Assembly (NCBI GenBank): GCA_038049695.1
Contig: CP142454.1
Span: 87,256,501-87,320,500 of the forward strand
Length of the DNA stretch: 64,000 nucleotides
DNA from: Cinnamomum chago
Lineage: Eukaryota > Streptophyta > Magnoliopsida > Laurales > Lauraceae
Direction: 5' to 3'
Position 1 is the first letter of the stretch, and every line of letters starts with the position of its first letter. The position numbers and the translations under genes are program-made. A model generated the notes under the pieces. The model did not search any database. It saw only the letters and a program-made list of their open reading frames with translations, and was not told the origin of the DNA. Of the stretch, positions 22,166 to 35,235 are shown in pieces.

Positions 22166-22862
22166 TAATTAACTTAGGTGATGGGTAATTTTATGGTGAC
22201 TTTTGTACATCACCAGCAACAAGGAAAATGTGTAAAGTTAGCTAATGTATGGTGAAACTATTAAATTAACTAGGGGTCAAAAGCTTCTCATAAACTAAAT
22301 TAATGATATTAAAATTTTATTTTTAAATATTTTTTTTTTCAAATCATTAACCCCACTTTGATCTATTTGGTGCCACCCATGACCCATGCACAAGAGCCAT
22401 CTAACACTTGCCTGGATCTCCATCGTAAAGCCGACAAAGAGATACACTGGATTGTTTAAGATGAATCCCATTTCCTATCGAGAAGATATAGTCTCGAGTT
22501 TAGTTTTAAAGGGTTGGATCCCGTCCAATTTAGTGCATCATCTAAACATGAATAACAGCACATCGACAACAATGAATCACGTGTTCAATCTTAGGTGGGA
22601 TTCCACCTATTGAAAATTTAAACCACTTAGTATAAAGTCCCTAGCAATGGATGGTGTACCCTCAAATTTTACCCTAAATGGAATTGGTCTCACACTAAGA
22701 CTTGCCATTTGAAAAGAAAATCGACTAATTATTCACTACTACTTTTTTTTTAAATGGTCAATTTGTAGTATAACAGCTTTTTATTGGGGTAAAACTTAGA
22801 AATAGATACACCACATACATTAGAATGATTTTTATTTTGAGCAACCCATATTTTCATTAAGT

Positions 22863-23112
22863 GGGCTCTATTGTGAAGTTCTAATCCGGATGAGTCTGGA
22901 TCACCTATCGTATTTGTTATACGAATGCATTTACCATGAGTGAACCAATAACACTTCGACACGTTATTTAAGAATTTAGGTGATTTTGAAGTTTAAAAAT
23001 TTTAAATTCTTGAATGACGTGTCGGAATGTTATTGTTCCAGTCGCATCGTAGGTATTACAAATGCGATAGCTCATCTGGATTCCTCCTCTAAGTCAAAGC
23101 CATTTATTGTGA
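22863..23112. mobile_element. Foldback element with inverted repeats of about 110 bp
   Basis: The left arm begins GGGCTCTATTGTGAAG. The reverse complement of the right arm begins GGGCTCACAATAAATGG. Shared inner blocks are ATCGTATTTGTTATAC versus ATCGCATTTGTAATAC, and CACTTCGACACGTTATT versus CATTCCGACACGTCATT. The arms meet at an AT-rich centre near 22985-23010. No target duplication could be fixed, so the superfamily is open. Confidence 0.7.
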
Positions 23113-23479
23113 GCCCAGCGGGATTTGTTGACTATACGTTGATAAATCAGTAGCCACAAAATTTTCAGTAAGAATAGAAGAACAATAAAGATAGAAATAG
23201 CATGGATGGTCCTACCATTATCCAAGTTTATTAAATTAGCTGTCATCTTTCTGCTTAATTAAGTAGCACTTAGGAAATTAGACTGACCTTTGGTGGGGTG
23301 ATCCGGGTCAATTGTCAAAGTAGCCTATAGGTTAAGTCATGGGCGCAAACTTCAACAGTTTGGGCTGGGTATTGACTAAGTCCAAGTACAACCAAAATTG
23401 CATGCGTGTAAGGCAGATTATGAGCCCAAATGATTTCATGGCCAATGTTTGTTAAGCCGTGGATGGGGAATGATGCGTA

Positions 23480-23516
<37 letters not shown>

Positions 23517-24688
23517 TACTCTTATGAGAGATATCTTCTACCTTATTTGAGAGATAAAGTGGGGGCCCTCACATTCATATCCAATGCCAACAACTTAAAT
23601 GTGAGGAACTCCAGAGAGAATATTGAACACAAGAAAAACATGTTATCTTGAGAGCATATTGCATAACGTTGATAGGGAGTTTAACTTGTGGGGCTCATTT
23701 AGATGCATGTCTAATAGTTGAGTGAGGGTAGATGAAACGGTCTCACTTAGATTGCATATTATCCTAGCCCCTGATTTAAAAGCCTTAAAGGCTCTATCTT
23801 TTTTTTTTTTTTTTTGGTTAAAGAAATTAACCTTTTAAGCTTAGTGGTGTTTCAACTATATATAGATTCTTTTCAAACTCAATTAACAGGTGGTTGAAGG
23901 TTCTATAGGTGTAAAATTGGGCCTCATGCAATATTATGAGCTGACAAGAGTGTGAAAGGGTCTGCATTGATCAAATGTAGGCACTAGTCGGCCTATAGAG
24001 TTGGACTTCACATGTTGTCTGCTTGTATGAGAAAATTTTCCTTACACACATTGACCATGAAGCTGAGGGCTAGTTGCTATATATTAAGGTATTATATATT
24101 ACATATAATGAGAAATTACCAAAAGTAAGGCTTCAAAGTTCAAACACCCCTTTTACTGAGTCCCCCTTTTGTTTACACTCAAATTTCTAGTTATGATGGA
24201 TCCATCCCTTGTAAAAATCTGGACCCTTTGAATTAACATAAGGTAGAGCTTGACAGTTGACACTAATATAGAGTGAAGTATCTGTTGGATTTTAACATAA
24301 CAAATTACTAACAAATTACTCATTATTTCAAACATTGTAAAAATACTTTGTTGAAGTCTAGCATTATTATTTGCTTTGATTCATGCATAAAGTGGTAAGA
24401 TTAAAGCTCATAATGACAGTTTTGCAATGTCATGTCTCCTAGGTGGCCTACAAATGCCAACTGCCACTGTCCGAATTGTTTGATAATGAAACGATTATGT
24501 TGTAAGCTGTAACCGATGTCGAACTCAAGGACATGAATAGATATGTGATTTGTGCAAATATAGAAGAAAGAACATGGAGAAGCTGTGTTCGTTGAGTAGT
24601 TTTTTCTCTGAGAACTTTCCCCTTTCATGTAATATATTCACGAGGAACTTTTATAAGTGGTTAAAACCAAACAACAAAGTGAAAATCC
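23113..24688. other. Intergenic stretch without recognisable genes
   Basis: Contains a TA microsatellite (about 23484-23509). Directly after it comes a piece resembling one arm of the 28806-28921 MITE (GAGAGATA, TGGGGGCCC). No genes are seen. Confidence 0.4.
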
Positions 24689-24689
24689 A

Positions 24690-27600
24690 AAAATGACAGT
24701 CAAATAATCTTTACGTTGAAGGAAATTGAATTAAGAGAATATGCAAAATGAATACCCAACTAAAAATTATGAAATGAATATCCAGCGATCACCCATACTC
24801 AAATCTTAGGAAATCGAGGTCCATCAACATTTCTATTATACATCCTTCACCCATCCCCTCACCTTATGTCCTTCACCTCTCACTTCTTTAATAACTAATT
24901 TTATCATAAATTCCTATGTATTGCAAACAAACACGCCCTTAAAAGTTTTAAAATAGGGCTTATTAGAGATAAAAACGGGTAGGACACCGGCTTGGGCCAG
25001 TCCAATAATGTACCTGATTTCAAATCCTAATTACTAGTAATATCTATACTTAAACTGAGGCCCATATTGGATCCTGGTCACAGGAACATTATCCAAATCA
25101 AAATCCAGATAACTCACACCTCAAAGAGGTGCCGGTACAACTCCTATTTGCCTTGAGCTGTAAGAAACCAATTAGTTTCGTTTTATCAAACTAATAACAT
25201 GTTTGTGTAACACGTTTCTGCAGAAAAGTGGACGATTTTCTGCGGAAAACTTATTTTTCATGCTTTTGGTGTGGAACAATTCCACGAAAACGCTTTCCTG
25301 CATTGTCAGTATTTTCCTTATTGATGCTGGAAACGGTTTTCTTATGGAGGGTATCGGAAATGGATTTCCACAGAAAACTTCTCCTTCTTTTTCTCACTCT
25401 TTTCCATTTCAACCCAAAACCCTACATTTTTTTCATTTTTTATTTCTTTAAAATAAATTATTATTTGATGTTGAATAAATAATATAAATGTTTTGTTATT
25501 TTTCTTCAAAAAATTATTTCACTAAACAAAAAAAATGATTTTCAATAAGGAATCCACGGCCACACCAAAAACATTAGCACCAACTCAGTGAGGAAAGAAA
25601 ATCACACCAAACATGAATTTCTAAATTCTACCGAAATCCTTTTCCAAAGTTCCCATTTTTATGGGAATTTGCTGACGTGGCAATTTCCCCTTTCCGTGAA
25701 AAGGGTGTGTACACTAATGCCTATCTCTTCATGAATTTTGAGAAAGATGTGATAACACCGAAAACTTCAACACTTCAATATTCTCATACAAAGATAAACC
25801 TCAAAATGTGAAGTTTGGTATTTTAGACCTTCATAGGTTTTTGAAGCAAATGTTAAAACTTACGTGAAAATGGTACTTCCAAACAAGCAAAGTAATATGA
25901 ATTCTCATATTTGTTTCTTCAATCTTAATCACTTTTAATCAGAATATGACACAATCTAATAATTCATATTAGATTGTAAAAGTGGATGCAGCGAAAATAC
26001 TATTCAATATTCCCCCTCGGGTGAGAGCCCACTGCTCAATACTCCCCCTCAGGTGGAACTCGGCTGGCTCACTTTTGGTAAAAGTGGATATCTAAAAATG
26101 ACCATCAAATAATCTTTCCATTGATGGAAATTGAATTAAGAAAATATGCAAAATGAATACCCAACTAAAAATTATGAAATGAATACCCAGCCATCATCCT
26201 AATTCAAATCCTAGGATATTGAGGTCTATCAACATTTCTACTATACATAGTTCACTCGTCCCCTCAGCTCATGTCCTACACCCGTCCCCTCAGCTCATGT
26301 CCTTTACCTCTCACCTCTTTAATAACTAATTTTAACCTAAATTCCTATGTATCACAAACAAACAGGCCCATAAAAGTTTTTAAATAGGGCTTATTAGAGA
26401 TAAAAACAGGTAGGCTTCCTGCTTGGGCCCGTCCAATAATGTACATGATTCCAAATCCTAATTACTAGTAATATCTATACTTAAACTGAGGCCCATATTG
26501 GATCCTGGTCACAGGAACATTACCTAAATCAAAATCTAGATAACTCACACCTCAAAGAGGTGCCTGTACAACTCCTGTTCGCCTTGAGTTGCAAGAAACC
26601 AATTAGTTCCTTTTTATAAAACTAATAACATGTTTGTGTAACACTTTTTTGTAGAAAAGTGGACGGTTTTCTAAGGAAAATCTATTTTTCATGCATTCGA
26701 TGTGGAACAATTTTACGGAAATGCTTTCCAGCCTTGTCAGTATTTTCTTTGTCAATGCTGGAAACGGGTTTCCTATGAGGGTATCGAAAATAGATTTCCA
26801 CAGAAAACTTCTCCCTCTTTTCCTCCCTCTTTTCCATTTCAACTCAAATCCTACACTCTTTTATCTTTTATTTCTTTAAAATAAATTATTATTTGATGTT
26901 GAATAAATAATATACATGTTATGTTATTTTTATTCAAAAAATTATTTCACCAAACAAAAAAAATTGATTTTCTATAAAGACTCCAAGGCCACATGACCAA
27001 ACAACATTAGCACCAACCCAGTGAGGAAAGAAAATCGCACCAAATATGAAATTCTAAATTTTACGAAAACCTTTTTTGAGGTTTCCATTTTTATGAAAAT
27101 TTTCTGACGTGGCAATTTCCCCTTTCTGCGAAAAGGGTGTGTACACTAACGCCTATCTCTTCATGAATTTTGAGAAAGATGTGATGACACCTAAAACTTC
27201 AACACTTCGATATTCTCATATAATGATAAACCTCAAAATGTGAAGTTTGGTATTTTAGATATTCATAGGTTTTGAAGCAAATGTTAAAACTTACGTGAAA
27301 ATGGTACTTCCAAACAAGCAAAGTAATATGAATTCTCATATTTGTTTCTTCAATCTTAATCACTTTTGATGTAGCGGAAGCGTCTATGAGAAAGATCCAC
27401 ACGGAAGATTGGAAGACAGCCTTTTATTAACCTGTTGATTCGACTAGGAATACCAGGTAATAGGCATCAAAGTTCGTTGATTCAATTGAATACTGAAAAT
27501 TGGAAGAAACAAAGGGGAACTCCTCCGCAATTTCATTCAAGATCTGTTCTGTAGGCCATCAGTCTTATAAGGGGTATAAATATAACTCTAAAACGAAAAA

Positions 27601-28040
27601 GTAACAAAATAACACGAAAATGCTTAAAATATCCAACTTTTCCAAAAAAGGAAAAAATTGAGGTAATGACACCACTGGAAAGTATTAATCACAACTAATT
27701 CGACGCAAAAAGGGCAACTTATTCTAACCTTCCTACTAAAAGTTATTACCAAAATAATTATTACCAAAAATATTAAAAAAAAAACGCATTTTCTTTTCCT
27801 AAACAATGGAATTTGCCCGAAAAAGGACGTACACCAGTGGCTTTAGTTGTGTTCATTGGCACGTTTCCACTCAAAATGACATGTAATTTCACAAAAAAAA
27901 AACGGACACCTTTAAAAGCTTCCCCAAAATAAAAAATTGCTTTATTTGACCCTCCGTCGGTCCCATCTTTTCATGAAATCAATACCTTTCTACACTACAT
28001 CAACTTTTAATCAGAACATGACACAATCTAATAATTCATT
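24690..28040. repeat. 1.28-kb segmental tandem duplication, second copy split by a solo LTR
   Basis: Copy 1 (24690-25967) and copy 2 (26094-27366 plus 28008-28038) are about 90% or more alike by eye. They share the same blocks in order, including AAATAATCTTT, GGCCCATATTGGATCCTGGT and GACACAATCTAATAATTCAT. Copy 2 is interrupted by the 636-bp insertion at 27367-28002. A third, partial and more diverged copy lies at about 31064-31240. No coding function is evident; the unit may itself be a transposon fragment. A SINE-like piece (about 25975-26085) lies between the copies. Confidence 0.85.
27367..28002. mobile_element. Solo LTR (636 bp) with 5-bp target duplication
   Basis: The insertion starts TGATGTAG and ends CTACATCA, a perfect 8-base inverted terminal repeat of the TG...CA type. 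It is flanked by ACTTT at 27362-27366 and 28003-28007. The paralogous copy at 25927-25945 shows the empty site (CACTTTTAATCAG), which proves the borders. No gag or pol is present. A TATA-like TATAAATATA occurs near 27575. The strand cannot be decided. It is most simply a solo LTR left by recombination. Confidence 0.85.
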
Positions 28041-28180
28041 TTCAAGCAAGAAACTGCCGGTAAAGAAATGCAACTCGAAAAGGACCTGAACAGTCCATCT
28101 ATCAATAATTCATTTTCAAGCAAGAAACTGCCAGTAATGAACTGCAACTCGAAAAGGACCTGAACAGTCCATCTATCAAC
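28030..28180. repeat. 75-bp tandem duplication
   Basis: CAATAATTCATTTTCAAGC...AACAGTCCATCTATCAA occurs twice in a row (about 28030-28105 and 28106-28179) with few changes. It starts exactly where segmental copy 2 ends. Confidence 0.8.
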
Positions 28181-28805
28181 TTGGTGATATGCCTTACTTT
28201 CTCAAAATAAATGAATGGCCGAATAATTGGGTGTATGCATGCATCTTACACATAGATGGAACTTCCAACAATTCTTGAAAGAGATGCATGTTGGACTTGG
28301 AGTTGCTGCAGTTGAGAAATTATATATCCACACTGATTTGAGGAATGAGGTAAATCACGCTGCAACCCAAAGGAGAAATTGGTCTGTATATATAACATGA
28401 TAGCTAAAAGGGGTTTCTACAAAAAAAAAAAAACAATTCTTTGAATGTGATAAACACGATGGAGGGCTCAAACACTTCATAATAATGATAAAGGGGCCTC
28501 CATTCTTTGATAGCACAAAAATAACATAGCATTTTACGATACAAAAGACTATCTGACATGTGAATTTTAAGAATAGAAAAGTACAAACCCGACATTTCTT
28601 GATATAGTGGAATTGGTGCAAATTTGTTAAAAAAAAAAGAAATTAAAAGTGGTGGGAAGCCCTTTGCCATCATTATAAAATGTTTGGATCCTCCACCATT
28701 TTTCTTGAGTTTAAGGGTTTTTTCTGTAAAAGTTTCTAAATAAATAGAACATATATCACATTATTGTATCCGATGCTCTCACACATTTTACTCATTTATT
28801 TATAA

Positions 28806-28921
28806 GGGAAATGCTCCCGTGAGAGCACATCTCACTTTATTATGAGAGATAAAGGTGGGGTGGGGCCCCCACCTTTATCTCTCATAATAAGGTGAGAGTG
28901 TCTCTCACAAGAGCACCTCCC
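28806..28921. mobile_element. MULE-type MITE, nearly perfect foldback, 9-bp target duplication
   Basis: A 116-bp element with arms of about 55 bases. The left arm starts GGGAAATGCTCCCGTGAGAG and the reverse complement of the right arm starts GGGAGGTGCTCTTGTGAGAG. Both contain TTATTATGAGAGATAAAGG. The 9-bp direct repeat TATTTATAA flanks it at 28797-28805 and 28922-28930. Size, GGG start and 9-bp duplication fit a Mutator-derived MITE. Confidence 0.88.
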
Positions 28922-28930
28922 TATTTATAA

Positions 28931-30877
28931 TTTTGGTAAATTGTACTTTTGTCCATTGGAGAAAAAAAAAAAAAACACTCACTTAGTTTATATATATATA
29001 TCTCACATTTATTACTTTCAACTATTATATGCAACATGGTTCTAATTAAGCTACTTGTTCTATACACCCTTTTGAGTAATTATCTGATCTCATCTTGATC
29101 AACTCAATCTGTTTTCACAAATCAACATCCCTGAATTGACATTTATCCTACAGTACATTGTTTGCACCATATAAAGCAATTATATTTGAGACATAAAACA
29201 AAGAGTCAATTGGGATCATATGGACCTAATATCTAGTACTTACCTCATCAAAATCCTAATCCTTTTAGTGTCCTCTCTTGATCATCATACATCTAGGCGG
29301 GATCCACTAAAAGCAAACATTTTTCAAAGGAAAATGCCCATCCTTATAGTTTATAGCCACCAAATCAGTTATTTTTGAATCCTTATTAGACACAAGAAGT
29401 ATGGAATCAGACTTGAAGTAGAATTCTATTAGGGTCTATACATATAGCTAGCTCAAATTAATACTTATACTAGCTTAATAACGTGTGGTCAGTATGGTAT
29501 CTCCATGCATTGCAAAATAAATTTCATACATTAAAAAAAAAATTACTTCTTTCCATAGAACAAGTTAGCCTCATTTCATAGAGCAAGTTGCATAAAATGA
29601 AAATAGAAAAATTAGAACAGAAAGGGAATAGTTACATAAAGGAAGAACTGAAACATGAGCGGTTGTATAAGTAGTGGAGAAAGAATGTGGAACGTTTGAA
29701 CAAAAAAGCATAACTGTTGGTCAAAATTAAAATTACCAGTCAAAATCAAATCCAACATCCTTGGCTTTAATATATTATAATTTGACATGGATCCAATTAC
29801 TAATTTAGGGTGGAAAACGGGTCAGGTCGGGTTCACATGGGTTATCTATATAAAGGTTAACCTATATTTGACCTATCTTTTAAAATGGGTAGCCCAACCC
29901 GCACCTAATGCGGGCCAACCCGACTCAAACCATTCAAAGTTGGCCAACCCACTCAACCCAAATGACCCCTATCAAAATTGTAAAAGTCTGCCAAGCCAAT
30001 TCATTTTATCTATTAAGAATTTAAGATTATATCTTCTTCTTCTTGAAGGCTCCTTGAATTACTACTAATTACCATAATCTTTGCCCCCTAAACCGAACCA
30101 ATGGGTGAGTGGGAAAGTAAAAGCTGATAAAGTTACAACTGGTTATGAGCACAAGCTCCCCAGTCCCCCTTTTCCTCTCTTTTCTTTCTACTTTGCCTGC
30201 AATCACTCAAAAGCTTCCAATACATAGGAAAAGATTTGAAATCTATCCAAAGTAGGAGCCATGATAATTGAATTGAAGCACTCTATCTTGGCATTTGTGC
30301 TGATGTGGCATTCATTTATTCCTCCACGTGGGTTCTGCCTGATTGTGCACGTTGGAATATATAACCTGTACTAACTTCCTAACTTAACTGCATTTCAAAC
30401 AGATATTGGGTACTACTGGTAGCTGCACGTGCGTCGCACGTGATCAGATGTTGGTAGCTATATACGAATGGCCCACCTCAAATCCAAACTGCTTACAGCC
30501 ACTAGATCCACGTTTATTGGTGCTGGCCTAATTTTCTTGTTTAAGAAACTGGGGCCCACATATCTCTCTCTCATGTGATCAATCTAGTCCTAATATTGCA
30601 TGGGTTTGAAAACATGGTTTTGGAAATATTGGCCATTGCCAAAACATTTTTGTATTGGTTGATACATGGGTCCATGACTAATAATTTCTTTTGTTTTGAC
30701 TTCCACTGATCAAAGAAATTTAAAAATATTCAGAAATTTAAGAATATGAACTTTTTATTCCTTTTTATCTTTTTTACAGTGTTTTGGAAAATTAAAAAAA
30801 TATTATATAAAGGCGATGAGGCTAGATTTCGCCGTGAATTTTGATTACACAAAAGTATATGTATCTGCCTATAACAT

Positions 30878-30921
<44 letters not shown>

Positions 30922-33900
30922 GTTTGATTACTGTTATTCTTCTTAAACATCTGTTCTTTGTTTAGTAACTCGTTAACTCTACTCAAATATGGCTTGTTTG
31001 TTTCATGTAATTCAATATCTAGGAACTCGATGACATTGGTTTCTAGCTTAAAATACTTAAAATTAAAAATGACTATCAAATTATCTCCCTCTTGTTGAAA
31101 AATGAATAAGAAGATGCAAGAATTGAATACCCAGCCACTTCTCTTGTAATTTAAATGCCAGGAAAGTGATTGTTGCATGCATCAACGTTAATACTTTATA
31201 TCCTACACCTATCATTTCTTTAATGAACCTTAGGTGGTCTATAATATCGCGTCCTATATACTATGTGCAAATATACAAGCCCTTACTACACTTTTTTTTT
31301 TGGTAAATAATCATAGATAATAACAATATCTTTCTGATGTGTTTTGTTGAAGAAAAATATTTTGTCAAAAAAAAAAAAAAAAAAAAAAAAAGGATTCAAT
31401 TCATCAAGCAATGAGAACTGAAGTTGAAGAAAATGAAATATTGTTCCTTGCAAACATAATCTTATGGAGTGTCTTTCTATGATAGGAACTTTAAAAGGAG
31501 CTTTAATTGCAGGGCCCCCTTGTCTTGTGGACGGTGGAAATTAGACTAATAAACTCAAAAACCATGGACCTTATATAAATAGATGTGACCTGGAGAGGAC
31601 CTGTGATCACAGCATTACCAGACATGTGGCAAAGACAATGACACCCATTGAATCATCCTTAAAGATGTAGGTCCCTTTCCTCATCCCACCTAGATGGTCC
31701 AAATTTCACCTGGTCCCATAAATAATATGAGAAAATGTATCACTAATCATTAATGTGAACTAGGGTACAATAATATAATCATCTTTGAATGTTTAAATAC
31801 AGTAGTGACTGGACCCTCCATGACACAGAGTTATCTTTTGTGCTCTCTTTAAAGCCTGTCTATGGGTTTTATGGAAGAGAGAATCTTGCCTAATCTTGCC
31901 TAAAGTTACATTTACCATGATTCATTTATGGAGTGCAATGAACATGCATGGTCTTTGACCATTCAGTGGGTTGGATTCCAACAGTTGATCAACTATTACA
32001 TGAGAGAATTATGATTGGAGGGATGACTATAGCAGGTCTTCATCAAGCTGAACTAGCTTGTGAGCCGGCTTATCTCAGGTCTTTTGGGCTTGGGCACGAG
32101 CTTGGCTTCATTAGCTCATGAGTCAAATTTGAGCTATGAGGGTCTATTTAATTAGCTCGATTAAGGGCCTCGTCTTGAGCTCGAGCATGACTGTTGATTA
32201 AGAGGCCCTATTTATATTGAGGAGATGACCGCTTGTACATACTGAGGGTAAGAACTAGGGAGTAAACATAGGGTTATAATAAGACTCCCAACTACTTGTT
32301 GTGCGCATATATACGGAAATGTGAATCAGGGATCGATCAAACAATCAATTACACAAGAACATGCAATCACACACAGAGAATTACGTAGTTCAACAAACTT
32401 GCCTACGTCCACGGGAAAGAAACTCGACTCTCCTTTGGTTCAGTCTCTGTATGATCAGTTGTGTTAAATCATGAGTTACATGTTACATCATATATATAAT
32501 GCTCTCTTTTTTATCCTTCAAGAAACCTTATCTCAGTCAATACGAAAGTCCTAGTACAATTACCATAATACCTATAACCCTGAACCCAATTGATCTGGAC
32601 CCACTAAGCCAACACTATTGAGGTACTGCTTTATCCTCGATTACTAATTAGTTTGACATGCATAAACATACATGCAAGCTCAAGCCAAAGGTCAAGTCCA
32701 AGATTGGTTCATTAATACACAAAGCTTGACCCCATGCTCAAACTCTAGCTTGACTTGTTTACAATGATGCTTAAACCCGCTAATGTAAGGATAAGCACCG
32801 CACGAATGAGCTCATGCTGGTTAATTATATCATTAATAACACACTTAAAAGTAATTATAGTTGGACTAATCATGCACACATCCATCATTCACCTTTTATA
32901 TAACCCAAGGCCCTACTGATAATTAATTGAAGGGGGAAAACCCTTTGCAGCATTGACTGGTCTTCATTTTAATAGTTCAATTCAGTTCCTGATCGATGGA
33001 TCTGACAAGTAGGAGGATCAAAATTGAAAGCACTGTTTATATGCCTCATATGATCCCATTTTCAATTTGGTCCTATATTCAAGCCTGGCTCCAATAAATG
33101 GTCTTGGCGTGGGTATGTGGGTTTCATACCCAACTACCCAAATCCCTGATAGGCTCGTTTCTTTACTAGAATTCATAGAATTCATGTTTAATGGTTGTTT
33201 GAGAATTTCAAATGATGTTATTTGAAATGCTGCCAAATTTTGAAATTCTAAATTCTTTGCTTCATTCATGACCTGAATTCCTGCCTGAGAATTTTAAATC
33301 CCTTGTCTCCGCAAATTCCTTGTGTTATGGCTAGAAGAATTTCTAACTGGAATTCTTGTCACATATGTATTATTTATATGCAGATTCAACTTTAAATTGC
33401 CCTCCAAAGCCTCATATGATGCATACATGAGCCCACTTAATTACAAAATATAACATCGAGACACCACTAGGAATAAACTCTCCCATTTCATATAAATCCA
33501 GAGAGAGAAATAAGCTTCTCTGGACTTGTATGATCATTCAGAAAAGAAAAAAAAGATAATAGAAGCCACAAGCTGGCACTTGTATGTTCATCTTTCCCCA
33601 ATAGTTTATGTGGCACACATACAAGTAGCAATCCATATCGTCCAAATAGAGGGGGGCTAAGCATTGTGATGAAAAAAAAAATCACGCCCCAGGAATTCTG
33701 AATCCTCTTTGTTAAAGTGGTTTTTCAAATGCTGAGTTTTTTGGGATTGCAAATGCCTGGAATTTCAAATGCGTAGGAATTCTCAAGAATTTTAAATTCC
33801 CAGACAGCTCGAATTCCTCTCAGGAATTTTAGTAAAAGAAAGGGGCCATATAAGTATATTGTATTCATGTATGAAAGTATTTGGGTCACTCTTTAGATCT

Positions 33901-35235
33901 GTAGCTATTCTTATATTTGGGTGGGGTTCAGGTTTGTTCTTTAATTTAAAGTTGGGTATGGACGGGCCCTGCAATCTGGACATGAGCTGTCCAGGTCTGG
34001 GTTCAGGTATGGGTCCTGTTAGTAACATGGTTATGGATCCGGGTACATCGTTGACAATATCTGAGCTGAGCTCCTTTTTATCCCCAAGTATGTGAACGAC
34101 ATAAGATGGAGATGTAGATAAGATGTTGACTTTGTTAGGATTTGAATTACTAAGGTGATAACCATGTAATTATTTTCATCTGACCTTAATTCACTATCCA
34201 TTAGCGGTGAGGATATATGATCATTTTGAATACTATCAATTATTATTGTTATTATCCAAGGCCTAAGAAATCGATTACAAGATGTTTGCTTTAGTTTTGA
34301 AGCTCATAAGCTTGGGCCATACTAAACCAATTACACCTACTAAGCTCTTTTCCAAGTTAATTTCATAATATGCTTAGGGCCTCTTTTGTCTGTTTTATTT
34401 GAAACTCCTAGAAATCATAGTAGTGGGTTGCATTGAAGGAGAGTTAGGGAGGACGAAGGAGCTATGGATATAATGTAGAGATGTTTTCACTTTTCTAGAT
34501 TTTGATTTACTAGATTGTGGTTGGATAACCATTTTCGAGACTAATTATTTAATTGCCATTTATGGAGTATAAAAAAAAAAAAAAAAAACCCTTACTCGTG
34601 TAGAGCTTCTCATCCTTCCTATGACTTCAATTATAATTATAAAATCATTCCAAGTCCATTGGTTGCTCCACATTCTTACCCCCCATAGGTTGCTCCACTA
34701 AGTTGGGTCTAATGGGTTGGTTAGGGTCAAAATCGGCATCTATGGGGTGAAGCCCAACCCATATCTTTCTACACCCGCTGCAAATCAACCTGGCTCGACT
34801 CTTACAAGCCGCATTCAATGTAAAGTCAAACTCGTTTATCCTGAACCAACCTATAGAATCTTACCCCCAAACCCAAAACCAATTCAAATACTAATGCTAT
34901 ATTTGAGTATAGTCGTTCGTAGAAAAACCTTACACAAGCTTGGCTCATTCTATGGTACGAAAACATCCCACCACCAAATTGTCAAAATGGAATTAGATAT
35001 GCGATCAACCCTAACCCAAACCCAATCCATTTAAATAGGTTAGCACGTTACAAGGGTAGACCAAGTTAATTAACCCTAACCCAATCCGTTTAAATGTGGG
35101 CCACGTATTTCTAATTCGCGATCCACCATATACATTGCGGTTTTATTTATGCGGGTCTAATGTGGGTCAGGTTTGGGTTGGGTCAAATTTTGCTACCCTT
35201 AGGGGCCCTAAATCCAGATTCGAAACCAATCTTAT
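28931..35235. other. Gene-poor 6.3-kb stretch
   Basis: No gene is recognised. Contents are a CT microsatellite (about 30880-30915), a third partial copy of the 24690-28040 repeat (about 31064-31240) and GGGTT/AACCC-rich dispersed repeats (about 29808-29960, 33895-34060, 34700-35190; related ones at 1740-1950 and 48105-48300). There is also a GAATTC/AATTTC-rich repetitive stretch (33160-33370, 33690-33835). Around 32290-32460 the sequence (ACAGAGAATTACGTAGTTC) has the look of an LTR remnant, but ends were not found. Confidence 0.4.
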
